From Rotaria macrura (lineage: Eukaryota; Rotifera; Eurotatoria; Philodinida; Philodinidae): a stretch of DNA of 64,000 nt. The notes beneath the pieces were generated by a model. That model was not told where the DNA came from, did not search any database, and worked only from the letters and a program-made list of their open reading frames with translations. Positions 12,057 to 22,940 of the stretch are shown here, piece by piece. The stretch lies in the NCBI GenBank assembly GCA_900239685.1, contig OENT01000731.1:1-64000 (forward strand). The letters run 5' to 3'. Position numbers and translations under genes: made by a program. Positions within the stretch are counted from its first letter, which is position 1. Each line of letters starts with the position of its first letter.

Positions 12057-13677
12057 ACGGCCTGTCCACGTAATGGGATACCTTGATGGTCGAAGTTTTC
12101 CTACTCAATTAAGCAAAACCAATATGACTATCGTGTAGAGCGAAGTCGATAACATACAGCAGTACATTTTTTATTTACATAGCTATTCGTCTTCTTGAAA
12201 AAATGAATTATACGAAGGAGCTGTGTCTCATAGACGAAAAAGTCCGAGTTTATTATTAATCCTTTTTTTCAGATTTTTCGTACAGAATAATAGTCCTCTT
12301 CCAAAGCCTCTCGCATGAACTAAACATACTTTCAATAGCCAATGAAATCATGCGACGGATAGTGTGTTTCATTGCTGCTTTAACAATTTATTTGGTTTTG
12401 TAAATGTAATATATCGATGAAAGTGATTCCGTCACGAAACTTTCCTGTAATTCATTTTTAGCCAAGAGTACGACTCGTTTTTCTTTACAAGTAATGCTCT
12501 AAATACAGTTTTTTACACTGTATTATATGGTCATATTTGTAATTTTTATGAACATGTTAACGGGCCATAAACGACGTGATAGAATCACCATCAAACGATG
12601 AGGTTTTTTCATAAATTTAAAAACATTATTTTTCTCTGAAATTATGCTCCCAAAGAAATGTTAGTATGTGTAAAAATGATTGTAGAGCCACGAATAGTTA
12701 ATATTGTAGTTGCTTTAAGATGGTTCTAATTGTTTCTGTTACTTGGATTGAAGGAATCATTTAAGAAGTACTGTACTTAGATCATAATCATTTTCAGCAG
12801 AGTATTTTCTGTCAATCTCACCAATTTGATAAATATTTTTAGAGTAGTTAGATCTAGCAAATTTAGAAAGAAGCTGGAAATTTCAGCTAAAATGGGTAAG
12901 TTGTTATGGAGACCTAAAATCCTTCCAATACTTTCACCCACCTATGTGTGGAATGTTTTCAGTAAATTTTAATTTTCTACAAAAAAATGACAGTTATGAT
13001 AGAGAACGTTTTACCATAGATACTGCCAACCATCCGCTATCTTTTCGTCAAATTGAAACTACGTAATCAGAAAATTTTTCCAGGCTCCAGATGGACCTGC
13101 CTTCTGAAAATGACATCAAGTACCAATAAAAAGATATTATTGATAAGGCCTTTTCCATGACAGGAAACAATAGCACATGGTTGACAGTATCTACAGTAAA
13201 AAAGCTAGTTAGCGCAGCCCCGTTGGGGCTAAAATGTGGAACTCACATATCTATTGATTCATAATGATAATAGAAAACAAGTAACGTTCATCGACGTCAA
13301 AAGTCGATTCACTGGGCCCTAGGCTGATAGGTGTTACGACTTGAACTACCTCAACTGGAGAGAAAATTAGTTGTTTGTGTCAGAATCTGATCCTGAAGTT
13401 TCAAAGAAACGAGAGCATTAGTTCACAGGAGACACGGGGGGAGTCAAATAAGCAGAAACGAGGCAAGGAATAAGCGAACAATGAACATTTTCTTACGAAA
13501 ATGAATCAGAAACAACGCAAACACAAAGCGAAGCACGAAGAGCGGCAACAGCCAAATTTGGGGATTGGAATGGGGGCAGGGACCTCAAGTTCTCGGGTAG
13601 ATCAGAACCATGTTTGAAAAATCATGTCAGGGGGCTCGAAGGCTTTCTTAAGTCGGAAGCAGGAGGGCAACAACCCC

Positions 13678-13722
13678 GAACTTTTGTATAGGGTTCGGTC
13701 TCCGAACCCTACACAAAAGTTC
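13678..13722. repeat. perfect-loop hairpin in a nested mini-insertion
   Basis: Two 21-bp arms (13678-13698 and 13702-13722) with a 3-base loop and one mismatch form a strong hairpin. The surrounding sequence is absent from the homologous module at 24.26-24.80 kb, so it looks like a small palindromic insertion of about 75-100 bp into this copy. Confidence 0.6.
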
Positions 13723-13911
13723 AGACTCGTTGCATCCCTAGTGGGGAAGAGGCTGGTTAGGTCTCACCTAACTACCAACTCGCCAGAACCAGAAACTTAA
13801 CGATGGTAGCCTCAAAATTCCATAGGAGACACATCCTGCTTGGTTCCATCACTGGGAAGGAATTATTTGGCGTTTCCCTTCCATGAATTCAAACATCGAA
13901 AGCACCGTAAA

Positions 13912-14586
13912 AATGGCCATTTGTGCTATTAACGTGGTCGTTTGTGCCATAAAAATNNNNNNNNNNNNNNNNNNNNNNNNNNNNNNNNNNNNNNNNNNNN
14001 NNNNNNNNNNNNNNNNNNNNNNNNNNNNNNNNNNNNNNNNNNNNNNNNNNNNNNNNNNNNNNNNNNNNNNNNNNNNNNNNNNNNNNNNNNNNNNNNNNNN
14101 NNNNNNNNNNNNNNNNNNNNNNNNNNNNNNNNNNNNNNNNNNNNNNNNNNNNNNNNNNNNNNNNNNNNNNNNNNNNNNNNNNNNNNNNNNNNNNNNNNNN
14201 NNNNNNNNNNNNNNNNNNNNNNNNNNNNNNNNNNNNNNNNNNNNNNNNNNNNNNNNNNNNNGCCACAGGAATGGTCATTTGGGCCACAGGAATGGTCATT
14301 TGGGCCACAGGAATGGTCATTTGTGCCATAGGAATGGTCATTTGGGCCACAGGAATGGTCATTTGTGCCACAGGAATGCTCATTTGTGCCACAGGAATGC
14401 TCATTTGGGCCACAGGAATGGTCATTTGTGCCACAGAAATGCTGATTTGTGCCACAGAAATGCTGATTTGTGCCACAGAAATGCTGATTTGTGCCTTAAA
14501 AACAGTCATGTGTGCCGCAGGAGTGGTCATTTGTACCACAAAAATGGTCATTCCTGCCACAGAAATGGTCATTTGTGCCATGTGAT
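13912..14586. repeat. 21-bp minisatellite interrupted by an assembly gap
   Basis: Tandem units of the form GCCACAGGAATGGTCATTTG plus one base (21 bp) run up to a block of 305 unknown bases (13957-14261) and on to 14586. Because 21 is a multiple of three and the unit lacks stops, long open frames appear on both strands, but they are a property of the repeat and not evidence of a gene. True array length is unknown because of the gap. Confidence 0.9.
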
Positions 14587-14598
14587 TTGGGCTTGTTA

Positions 14599-14692
14599 CA
14601 GACAGACGGACTGACAGACGGACAGACAGACGGACATACAGACGGACAGACAGATGGACAGACAGACGGACATACAGACGGACAGACAGACA
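14599..14692. repeat. CAGA/CGGA-type short tandem repeat
   Basis: Imperfect repeats of GACAGACGGACA with GACATACAGACGG variants directly follow the minisatellite within the Helentron-like element. Confidence 0.85.
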
Positions 14693-16368
14693 CAGGTGAA
14701 TTCCCATTTCCAGACCCTATCCTTTCAGTCTAGGGAATACAGAAAATGTAATATCACGAACTTTTTGCATCTTCTTTCTCTAATGAGCGCCCAATGTTTT
14801 TCATTGTTGCTATTCACTCGTTAGTTACCGTATTTCGTTGTTTTTAATCTTCTTAATTTTACATTTTTCTTATTATAAGCATGGAAGTAAACGGTAAACA
14901 ACGCACTGATATAAGACCATAATATAATGCTGGTTGCTATGTCTGTAATGGATTAAAAAATTGGTTGCTATGGTCTGTAATGGTGGGGGGAGTCGGCGTC
15001 TGTAACCAGGGGGGAGGCGTCTGTAACTATGAACAATGTCTGTAATGAAGGGGGTGGGGGGGGGGGAGCATCAAATTTCTCACTCTGAAACTTACACTCA
15101 CTATTTTCTTCAAAAAGATATGTGAGTTCCACAAAAATGGCTATCATAACTCTTACGGCTCTTTAAAAAATTAAAATTTACTGAAAACTATTGTTCTGCA
15201 AGTTATTCCACATATATATCAGTACTTATATTGTAAAGTCTATATCTCCATAAAGCTTTGTTCATTTAAGCTGAAACTTTTAGTGTCTTCCTAACTTTGC
15301 TAGAACTACCTTCTGACGAACAATCTTTTAATTTCTGGAGAAGTGAACGTTAATAAAAAACCATAATTTCGTAAATAGGATTCCGTCACAGCGGTTTTTC
15401 CGCTTAAAAGAATAGTATCACGACCTGCCCATTCGTGACGGAATCACGTTTTTTAAGATTGTGCCTTTAATATGCCAACTTATGTAAGTCGAATAAAGCT
15501 GATGTTGTTGAAAGAAACAGTAGTGATAATGTTCTATGTATAAGAAAAGTTTCATTAAATTTCCCTCTATTCTAAATGTTTTTATAATTGAAATATAGCG
15601 TCGTTGCGGAATCACCAAAAATGGACCTTGATCTTGAGTGTTATGTAAAGAAATAAAATTTTTAACTCAACTCTAGGTGGCATCAAAAAACTTTCTATAA
15701 GAAAGTTATAGCTTAGATGACGAGCTACATATAGAAAAAAAGTAATTCAAAATATATCATAACTAGTTCTTATAAATAGAAAAAAAACGGTGTGATGGAA
15801 TCACGTTTTTCGTTACGGAATCACACTTTGAAAATTTTGATGATTTGATTAAAAATTTATTTATTCAAAACTCAGGGATAATCCATCAAGATAACCACGT
15901 AAATATCATGTACAATACTAATTCCTATGTTATGGAAAATGCTCTACAAGGCGGTTATACTTTTTTTGTTTCATTATGTAATTCGAATTCACCCAGAAAG
16001 GTGGACCGTTACGTGGACAGGTTGATTATGTTTTTTCCAATTTTTCTATTGTTTATACAGATAGCTTGTCATCTGAGCTATAACTTTTCTAGAGAAAGTT
16101 TTTTCTTTAGATTTATAATTGATCTAAGTTTTCCCTTCTTTGAGCGACTGTCGAAATAGAATTCTCGATTTTGCTGATTCCGCAACGCACCGGTATTTTA
16201 ATCGTAGGCAACTATGGAAGCTTCGAATTTGATGAAACTTTCAGTACATGTAGGGAAACTCGGCTCACGTAATATGTTAATACTACAGTCTTAATCCGAC
16301 TTATTTAAATCGAGATTTTGAAAAGAGAAGGAGTAAAAACGTGATTCCGTCACGCTTGGACAGGCCGT

Positions 16369-17057
16369 GTACAGAATGGAAAAAAAATGATATTCTAAAA
16401 TGGTTTCTATGAATTCGTTGAACATTATGTGGTAACTTGAAAACATGATATTTGATGAAAACCAGAAACGTAAGCTTTGTTGTTTCTAATCAAAAATCAA
16501 CTCTAATGCATGCCCACGTTTGTAAGAAATCAAACGCGATTTCACTATATGAGCATCTTTCGAGAAAATAGACAATTTACTGGCTATGTGGGCGATAATG
16601 TAAAATAGTGTTCACTATTTTACATTATCGGCTACATGGGTAGGAGCTCATATTTTCAAGTGAAAATAATTAGTAGTCATTTTCTAGAATTAACTGACGT
16701 ACATATAACAGTAAAACCCACAAGTAAGTAGCACGAATCTAAAAGAACCACATAGCCAAAGTTTGTTTTTTAGTTGAATAAAATAAATACCTGTCAAACA
16801 AGAATTTTTAATAAGAAAAAATTGATTATTTGGTTCTAAATTTACGAACATAATATGAGAGATAAATATTGTAGAAAAAAGAAAGAATGAAGTTATCAAC
16901 GTCAACTTTATTTACTGAAAATGATTGTATTCCTAATATTCTTGTTCTTTTAGATAAAAGTGAGCAAATCTTCAGATGAACTTCACTTGCTATTTCATCA
17001 AGATTTCTCTGAATTTCGGTTTTTTTAATTTCTCAACTACTTCATCATTTAAGATTC
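16369..17057. other. intergenic stretch with a small hairpin
   Basis: No gene is seen. A perfect 18-bp inverted repeat with a 2-base loop occupies 16593-16630 (CGATAATGTAAAATAGTG and its complement). The last part is the likely 5' flank of the downstream membrane-protein gene, with no clear core-promoter motif. Confidence 0.5.
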
Positions 17058-20000
17058 ATGGCTCATAGAACAGTCGATACACTCGCTGGTACTATAGGAT
17101 TCACAAATATGTATGTACAAGCACCAACATCAACACACGAAAGCTGTGATGTTGACGAATCTAATGAAATGAGAAAGAAGAAAGTCAAGTAAGTATATTG
17201 AAGCGAAAGAAAGCTGTCCCCATTGATCATTGTGATTATAGAAGACGGCGGTGCATGACATTAATTCTTCTACTTCTACTTCTGATCTGCATTATTGCCA
17301 TCGTGGTAGCTGTTCTAACTGTGCTCTTAACTCGGTCGAAAACACAATTTATAACTTATTCTATGTCCACTAGTTCGTTTAGCACCAGGAGGGGTATACG
17401 TGTGAGTAGGATGTAGGTTTGCAATAGAGCCCACCGGGTTGAAGAACTTCTGACTGAACCTGATGGGCTCTTATTTGTAGTGTAGGGCGTGAGCTTCGAT
17501 AAATGGAGCACGTAAAATCAAATCTACCTCCAGCTAGCAATCACACTTTCCTTTTTCCTTTAAAGCAACTATGTAACTACTTCAGTTACTGTTCATTATA
17601 ATAGTAAGCAAGCCAATATTGTAGTTACTTTATTTATTTACCCGAATGAAAAATAACTAAAGCAACTGCTTCATCCTTTATTCAAAACTAAAGCCTACAT
17701 GTCTATTTGCTCATCTGATCACGCCTACTAGGGGTGTTATTTGCCTGTTAATTTAAAATAAATATAAATTATTGGTAATTTAATTTACGCATTAAGTCCT
17801 CCCCCCCCCCTCATAAGTCGATTTTCGTCAAAGAAAGTCCAAATCGGCTGAAATTTTCAGGATATGTTAGAATTGGAGCGGGTAGTCTACGATAAAAATT
17901 TCAGCCCGAAATATGCAAGTTTAAGGAAGTTATAAGGTGAACACTCGTTAAAAATGACCCATTTTCCATCCTAGTTATTTTGCCTCCAACTATGTTTTTT
18001 CGAAAAAGTTTTTTTACCATTCGATAGAGCATGCAAAGACGCAGGGCAACTCGTGCTTCGATTTTTGAAAAAGTTTTTTTTTACCCAAAAACGTTTGCAC
18101 AAGTCAAAGTCCTTGAAAAAAGGCCAAAAAACTGCAAGTGAATTTTGTAGGCGATCTTTTTTGGACATAAAAAAAAGCTTTTAAAAAAATCAGAGCACGA
18201 GTTGCCCTGCGTCTTTGCATGCTCTATCGAATGGTAAAACAAATTTTTCGAAAAAACACTGTTGAAGGCAAAATAACTAGGATGGAAAATGGAAAAGCAT
18301 GATTTTGAGAGAAACATGAAAACATTTTTTCAAAAATGTTTTGCTGTTTTTTTAAATTTTCTCAATTTTCACGCGATTTTTGAGGATTTGACCTATCTCG
18401 TCCTACGTAACTTTTAATTCTGCACACACTGAGCGCTTAATTAATTAATCAGTAATTAAAGATCAAAGACCTAATTTAAAAAAAAATCGTTTTTGACATT
18501 GAGGACCTCTCAAAGATCACTAAAAATTTCGGTCAAAAAATGGTCTTTGGAAAAAAACTATAGTGATTCTGAAAGAGCAGAACATGGGCTATCTCCTCAT
18601 GGTGTTATCTTAATTTTCATTTTCTTGACGAAAATCGACTTTTTTTGAGGGGGGGAGGGGCTCAAGTTAAATGAAAACTAAATATAAATTGACACCCCTA
18701 ACGCCTACCTTCCCCTTTGGAATAAAAGTCCACCCCCAAGAAAAAGTTCACAAGACGTAATAGAAGGCAATGACCTTTTATTATGGGGAGGAGTTTATAC
18801 GCACATACATCTTGACACCTACATCCACTCGATAGAAAAAAACTTATTAGAATTGATGCCATTTATTTTCTTTTAAAAAGTATCTTCTACACGGACATCT
18901 ACAAAGAGTAAGATTCATCTGGAGCTTTTTTTATTACTGATGTATGCTTCTTCCAAAAATGCCTAGACATTGCATCAATAGTCACGAGTACCAAAGAATA
19001 CACAGCAACAAGTACACCAATAGTTACGAGTAGCATGGAAGCCACCATGATAAGTTCAGCTATAGCCACGAGTGATGTGGAATCCACAATAATAAATTCA
19101 ACTATACTCACGAGTATCATGGAATCCACAGCAACAAGTACACCAATAGTTACGAGTAGCATGGAAGCCACAATGATAAGTGCTACTACAGCCATGGGTA
19201 GCATGGAAGTTACGACGACAATCGCTATTATACCACCTTGTAAGTCCGGATTATAATTTAAGTAGACGGCATAATCATTTCCGAGTAAACTGTTTTAAAA
19301 TATAATTTTATACTATGTGATAAATTGGTACCAGAGTCTTCACTAAAACGGTAATTCCCTTTCACTTTAGCATCACTTCAAAAGTAACAGGTGCACCAAA
19401 GATGATAAACGTCTCTGTATATTACCGACATCCATTTTGAAATTCTTTTGTATGAGCTTGATTTTTTTCCAAAAGACAAGCTCTTCGTTATTTATGCATG
19501 TAGTTAAACAGAATCCTATTCTAAGGCGTGTTGCTAATTAAAAGCGAAGATAGACAAAGTTTTAAAGCAGCGTCGTGTCGAATATTTTTGACTGCTCGTT
19601 TCAATTCTTCAATGGGTATATCTTTCGGCACTACTTTCTCCCAAATCATGGTCTGTGGGAATTCATTCCAAATTAGGGGTGGCACTTTATCTTTACTTTA
19701 CCAAATAAAGTAAACTTCAACACTTTACTTTATTTGGTAAAGTAAAGTTTTTTTTACTTTGCTCGAAAAAGTAAAGTTGAAAAGGTTTGGTTTTTTAATC
19801 TATCTATACAAAATATTTTTATCCAACTTTACTTTACCAAGTAAAGTAAAGTGATCCAGCTTTACTTTATCCAATAAAGTAAAGTGAAATACTTTACTTT
19901 ACTTTACTTTTTCAAAGTGAAATAAAGATAAAGGGCCAGCCCTATTCCAAATAGAAGATTCCAATAGATTTAAATCTGAACTACACTCTAAAAAAATAGG

Positions 20001-21800
20001 TTCTTTTCGGAACTTAAAAAAGTTCTTCCCATGGGCACACCGGAAGAACTTTTTTGGGTTCCGTATAGAACTTCAAAAGGTTTTGCTTGTAGGCTGCAAA
20101 ACCTTTCGGGTTTTGTAAATCTTGAAAAGGTTTTGTAGCTTTGACACCGAACCGTTTGAAGTTCTATACGGAACCCAAAAAAGTTCTTCCGGTGTGCCCA
20201 TGGGAAGAACTTTTTTAAGTTCCGAAAAGAACCTATTTTTTTTAGAGTGTATTAGGGTGCAAATGGTTTTTAATTATAACCGTTGGAAAATTGTCCTGGG
20301 ATTATTTTTCTGTTGGGCGATTGGCATGAGGTCTTGCCAAGGGGGAAACAGCTGATTATTGATTAGATATGATTATCAGTGATTATCAGTGATTAGTGTT
20401 GATTAGGAGTGATTAGGTAATCACTCCTAACCACTGCTAGTATTGATTAGGAGTGATTAGGATTGATTACCTAATCACTCCTAATTAACACTAATCACTG
20501 ATAATCACTGATAATCATATCTAATCAATAATCAGCTGTTTCCCCCTTGGGTCTTGCACAGTATTTTTGAATCGTACAATGTTCTCTGAAGGTTTTATTC
20601 TCATGCCAACAAGTAACTCATAGATAAAAAATCCTTGATATAGGTACCAAAACGTTTGCAGTGATCGGATGATTTCAGCAATCTCAGAAAATTCAAGGAA
20701 ATGCGGGTACATGTGGATTATAAGTGCAGTTCGAAAAATAGACAAGACAGTTCTTTCCTCTGGTTAGAACTTTTAGATGCACTCATACTCAGTCTCCTTT
20801 TTGTTATGAAATTTATTTTCCTTGTCGAATCTGTTTTTGTATTATGATTATTCTTTGCGAAATACACTTGAAAGCAAAAGAAAAGGGCACCGTCCATCGA
20901 GACAGATCAAGCTTATCATTGCTGCACAAACGCCCTATAAACACTGATGTGGTCTTCTGTTATGTATGAATCGAATGTGGTCGGATCGAATCGGATCGGA
21001 TCGAATTGAGATATTTGTATTCGTTTTGGTCGCTGTAGTATCGAATACCAAGAAGCTGCTTAAATCTTTCAATTGCATTAGAAAGACAAAATATGCGTGA
21101 GTAAAACATAATATATAGATTCATTCATGCGTTAACAAGATAGATATGTAGAAATAGCTGAACTCTGAGCGAATGGGAATTAAAAAAGTGTCAATGTAGG
21201 GCGGAAATACTAATTATTTCTGAGACATCCGTTCCCTCACTAATATTTAACGAAGTGAAATGTCCCTGCATTAAAACCAGACAGTTTGGGATTGTTTAGA
21301 CCCAGTTGTAAACATTCTTTTGATTTGATTTAGCTGTTTTGAACAACACTTGTACGCAAATACTCAGCGGTTCAACGACCACTCTACTTTATCTTTCCAA
21401 TCAGACGCAATTTAACTATAAATATTATGAATATTTATTTGTTGCCACATCAATAATTACAACTATGATGCTGTCGTTTCGTCAAGATCCGAGCTATTAT
21501 TGCCTTGATGACATTTCAGTCAAATACAACGGGATGGAGATGTGGCGAAACGGTGATTTTGAAACATCTTCATTGACTACTGACTATACTTACTGCAATC
21601 CTAACAGCGCTAGTCATAGCGGTACGATATCAACGACATGTGTTCATTCAGGCAGCTATAGCTTCAGAGATGGCGCGGTAACATATGCGGATTATCTCAG
21701 TCAATCTTTCATGACAGTGATTGGTGGAACATATAACATCAGTTTTTGGCTTGCCAATGAGGGCGGTGGTATCAATCATGTCCTAGTTATAATTGGTTGA
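17058..21800 (+). CDS. type II membrane protein with Ser/Thr-rich stalk and C-terminal jelly-roll-like domain (4 exons)
   Basis: Proposed exons are 17058-17188, 17242-17393, 18967-19239 (18982 is an equally in-frame start) and 21334-21800, giving about 340 residues. All junctions are GT-AG and phase-consistent. The first intron is 53 bp; the others are 1.6 and 2.1 kb. The protein starts with a hydrophilic, probably cytoplasmic segment ending in a basic patch (KKKVKRRRC). One strong membrane span rich in Leu/Ile/Val follows at about residues 50-73. A Ser/Thr stalk of imperfect ten-residue repeats (TSSMEATMIS-like) comes next, then an extracellular domain with YYCLDDISV, NGDFE, HSGSYSFRDG and NISFWLANEGGG, matching jelly-roll or galactose-binding-like folds common in rotifer surface proteins. 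The ligand is unknown. The donor of intron 2 (GTATAC) is unusual but phase-compatible. The long introns are filled with MITEs. Function is inferred only from architecture. Confidence 0.7.
17729..18700. mobile_element. hAT-like non-autonomous element with ACGCCTAC target duplication
   Basis: The element is flanked by exact 8-bp direct repeats ACGCCTAC (17721-17728 and 18701-18708) and its ends are TAGGGGTGT in inverted orientation. Inside are further long inverted blocks, for example TCGATTTTCGTCAA near 17819 with its complement near 18626, and an arm ending GGCAACTCGTGC near 18050 with its complement near 18200. An 8-bp duplication and TAGGGGTG termini fit the hAT superfamily. It lies in intron 2 of the membrane-protein gene and carries no transposase. 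Confidence 0.85.
19674..19944. mobile_element. hAT-like MITE, TAGGGGTGGCAC family, copy 1
   Basis: Exact 8-bp duplications TTCCAAAT flank the element at 19666-19673 and 19945-19952. The termini are TAGGGGTGGCACTTTATCTT and a slightly diverged inverted copy. The interior is almost entirely AAAGTAAAGT and its complement. A second copy is at 37618-37820. It lies in intron 3 of the membrane-protein gene. Confidence 0.9.
19984..20249. mobile_element. Tc1/mariner-like palindromic MITE, TA duplication
   Basis: The element starts CACTCTAAAAAAATAGGTTC and ends with the inverted copy, bounded by TA on both sides. The arms are nearly perfect inverted repeats of about 95 bp (ending near GTTCCGTATAGAACTTC), with a centre repeating AAAACCTTT. 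TA duplication with CACTCTAAAA ends fits a Tc1/mariner-derived MITE. Open frames inside are fortuitous. Confidence 0.88.
20338..20549. mobile_element. hAT-like MITE with GGTCTTGC target duplication
   Basis: An almost perfect palindrome with ends CAAGGGGGAAACAGCTGATT and its complement, flanked by exact 8-bp direct repeats GGTCTTGC (20330-20337 and 20550-20557). The body consists of TGATTAG/TGATTATCAG repeats and their complement. CA-starting ends with an 8-bp duplication fit hAT. It is the third MITE in under 900 bp of the same intron. Confidence 0.9.
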
Positions 21801-22470
21801 CAGGCGATGAGGCTGAAATTTAATTAAAATGAAATTGACTTGCTTACATCGCAATTGCAAAATCATATTTATTATTTTTCTTCGTTGCCGTTAAAATATT
21901 TGTATTCACTACCTATGTACTTTTCATTCTCATTCAATGTTAATTTTATTCATATCCATTACATTCACTACTGTTATCCTTGAAGTGCGTTTTTTCCATT
22001 TCCCTGTTATTGCTTTCTCAAGTTGTCTCAGAGTGTTAGCGTGTGTGCATCTGAGCCCAAGGAGAGGAAGGATGCAGCTTGCGTGCTCTTCATCATAGTG
22101 AGAATGCAATTTCGGGCAGAGGCACTCATACTCTACAGGTGCTTGTGAGGGTGTTGGTGGCGCTATGAGCTTGAAACTGGGTATTTGGGTGAGGGTGTAG
22201 ATGTGGATATACATGGTAAAAGATTATAGTTACAGCAACATCTAGCCACACAGCAATGCACTCACAGCCATCACAATCCAATAATCTACCCTTTAATATA
22301 TAGACGAAATTGATTCGAAATAATACAGCTGTTCAATATTTGTTTAATGTTGAAGTAGAAAATTTTAATTATCAATGTGTGAATGTTCTACAAAAGACAA
22401 TCAAACTCTATCTTGTAGGTGAACAAGAACTATAATATTTCTTCTTTTTCTGTATATTTTTGTCTTGCAG
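21801..22470. other. short intergenic stretch with TG-rich tracts
   Basis: An ATTAAA-like sequence soon after the stop codon could serve as a poly(A) signal for the upstream gene. A G-rich strand with GGGTGAGGGTGTAGATGTGG-like repeats at about 22140-22212 resembles degenerate TGTGGG telomere units. No upstream exon of the monooxygenase remnant was found here. Confidence 0.45.
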
Positions 22471-22940
22471 GATGATACGCTTGCTATTCGATGTGTGTAC
22501 AATACAATAAGTAAGAATGAGATTACTCTGGTAAGGAGCGATGAAAGCGAAACACCGAATCTATTTCATCTTGCTGTATTTTTTTTTCTCTAGGGTGGCC
22601 CAAGGACAAAGGATGAAATGTGTCTTCCCGTATTTAATGATAATCCCCGAATGAATTACTTTTATTAATGCTGGACAATGAATGATATGTCCGCTTGGTA
22701 AAGTATGATGAATACTTCGGCATAAGTTTCACTAGATTTCAAATTCATGTTGCAGAATTTCAGACTGATTTTCCTAGTCCGATCACAGATCGTAAGGAAC
22801 TCAAGCAGTGGCTACCAGAGCTCCACAGGACGACCGAAAAGTTCTCCCGTCAGGTTCTGGATCCCGCACAGTCTTATCCAGGCCATCCCGTCACGCTTTA
22901 TTCGTTTTTAACGATCCCGTCCTGTCCCGATTTATTCTAA
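22471..22940 (+). pseudogene. 3' remnant of a copper type II, ascorbate-dependent monooxygenase (DBH/MOXD1-like)
   Basis: Two short exon-like blocks, 22471-22530 and 22594-22668, are separated by a 63-bp GT-AG intron. They read DDTLAIRCVYNTI...ITLGG and PRTKDEMC...NPRMNYFY. The pattern C-x-YNT, TLGG and T-x-DEMC followed by N/Y-P is the C-terminal copper-domain signature of dopamine beta-hydroxylase and MOXD1-type enzymes. These enzymes hydroxylate small amines or peptides in the secretory pathway. A stop follows at 22666-22668, where relatives continue with a Cys; translating past it gives CWTMNDM, which still looks family-like. A further 60-bp intron-like gap and an open segment to 22940 may be the eroded tail. 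The N-terminal copper domains are absent, so this is a fragment and probably a dead gene. Confidence 0.6.

Larger units (their letters stand above)
13199..15136 (-). mobile_element. Helentron/Helitron2-like element, copy 2, reversed, with internal tandem repeats
   Basis: Read on the minus strand, it begins TTTTTGTGGAACTCACATAT at the right and ends, at the left, with ATATGTGAGTTCCACATTTT, a GC hairpin (AGCCCCAACGGGGCT) and CTAACTAGCTTTTTT. This is the same architecture as the copy at 6498-7025. It is longer because it carries a module (about 13270-13860) also found near 24.5 kb, a 21-bp minisatellite and a CAGA/CGGA repeat. Internal tandem repeats are usual in Helentron-derived elements of the DINE/HINE kind. 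No Rep/helicase gene is present. Confidence 0.7.
12057..16368. mobile_element. DNA transposon with CGGCCTGTCCA ends, TGTA target duplication and CGTGACGGAATCACG repeats
   Basis: Terminal inverted repeats CGGCCTGTCCA lie at about 12057-12068 and 16357-16368. They are flanked by the 4-bp direct repeat TGTA on both sides. At least nine copies of a 15-bp near-palindrome, consensus CGTGACGGAATCACG, lie inside: about 12424, 12576, 15377, 15434, 15602, 15791, 15811, 16172 and 16340. A reversed Helentron-like element (13199-15136) is nested within it. No transposase was recognised. Without the nested element it would be about 2.4 kb. Confidence 0.65.

Noticed and set aside
13883-14707. Long open frames (243 and 272 codons) on both strands
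   Set aside because: They arise from a stop-free 21-bp tandem repeat and run through 305 unknown bases; the codon pattern is open in several frames at once.
20122-20355. 77-codon open frame
   Set aside because: It starts inside a palindromic MITE and crosses its target-site duplication, so it is fortuitous.
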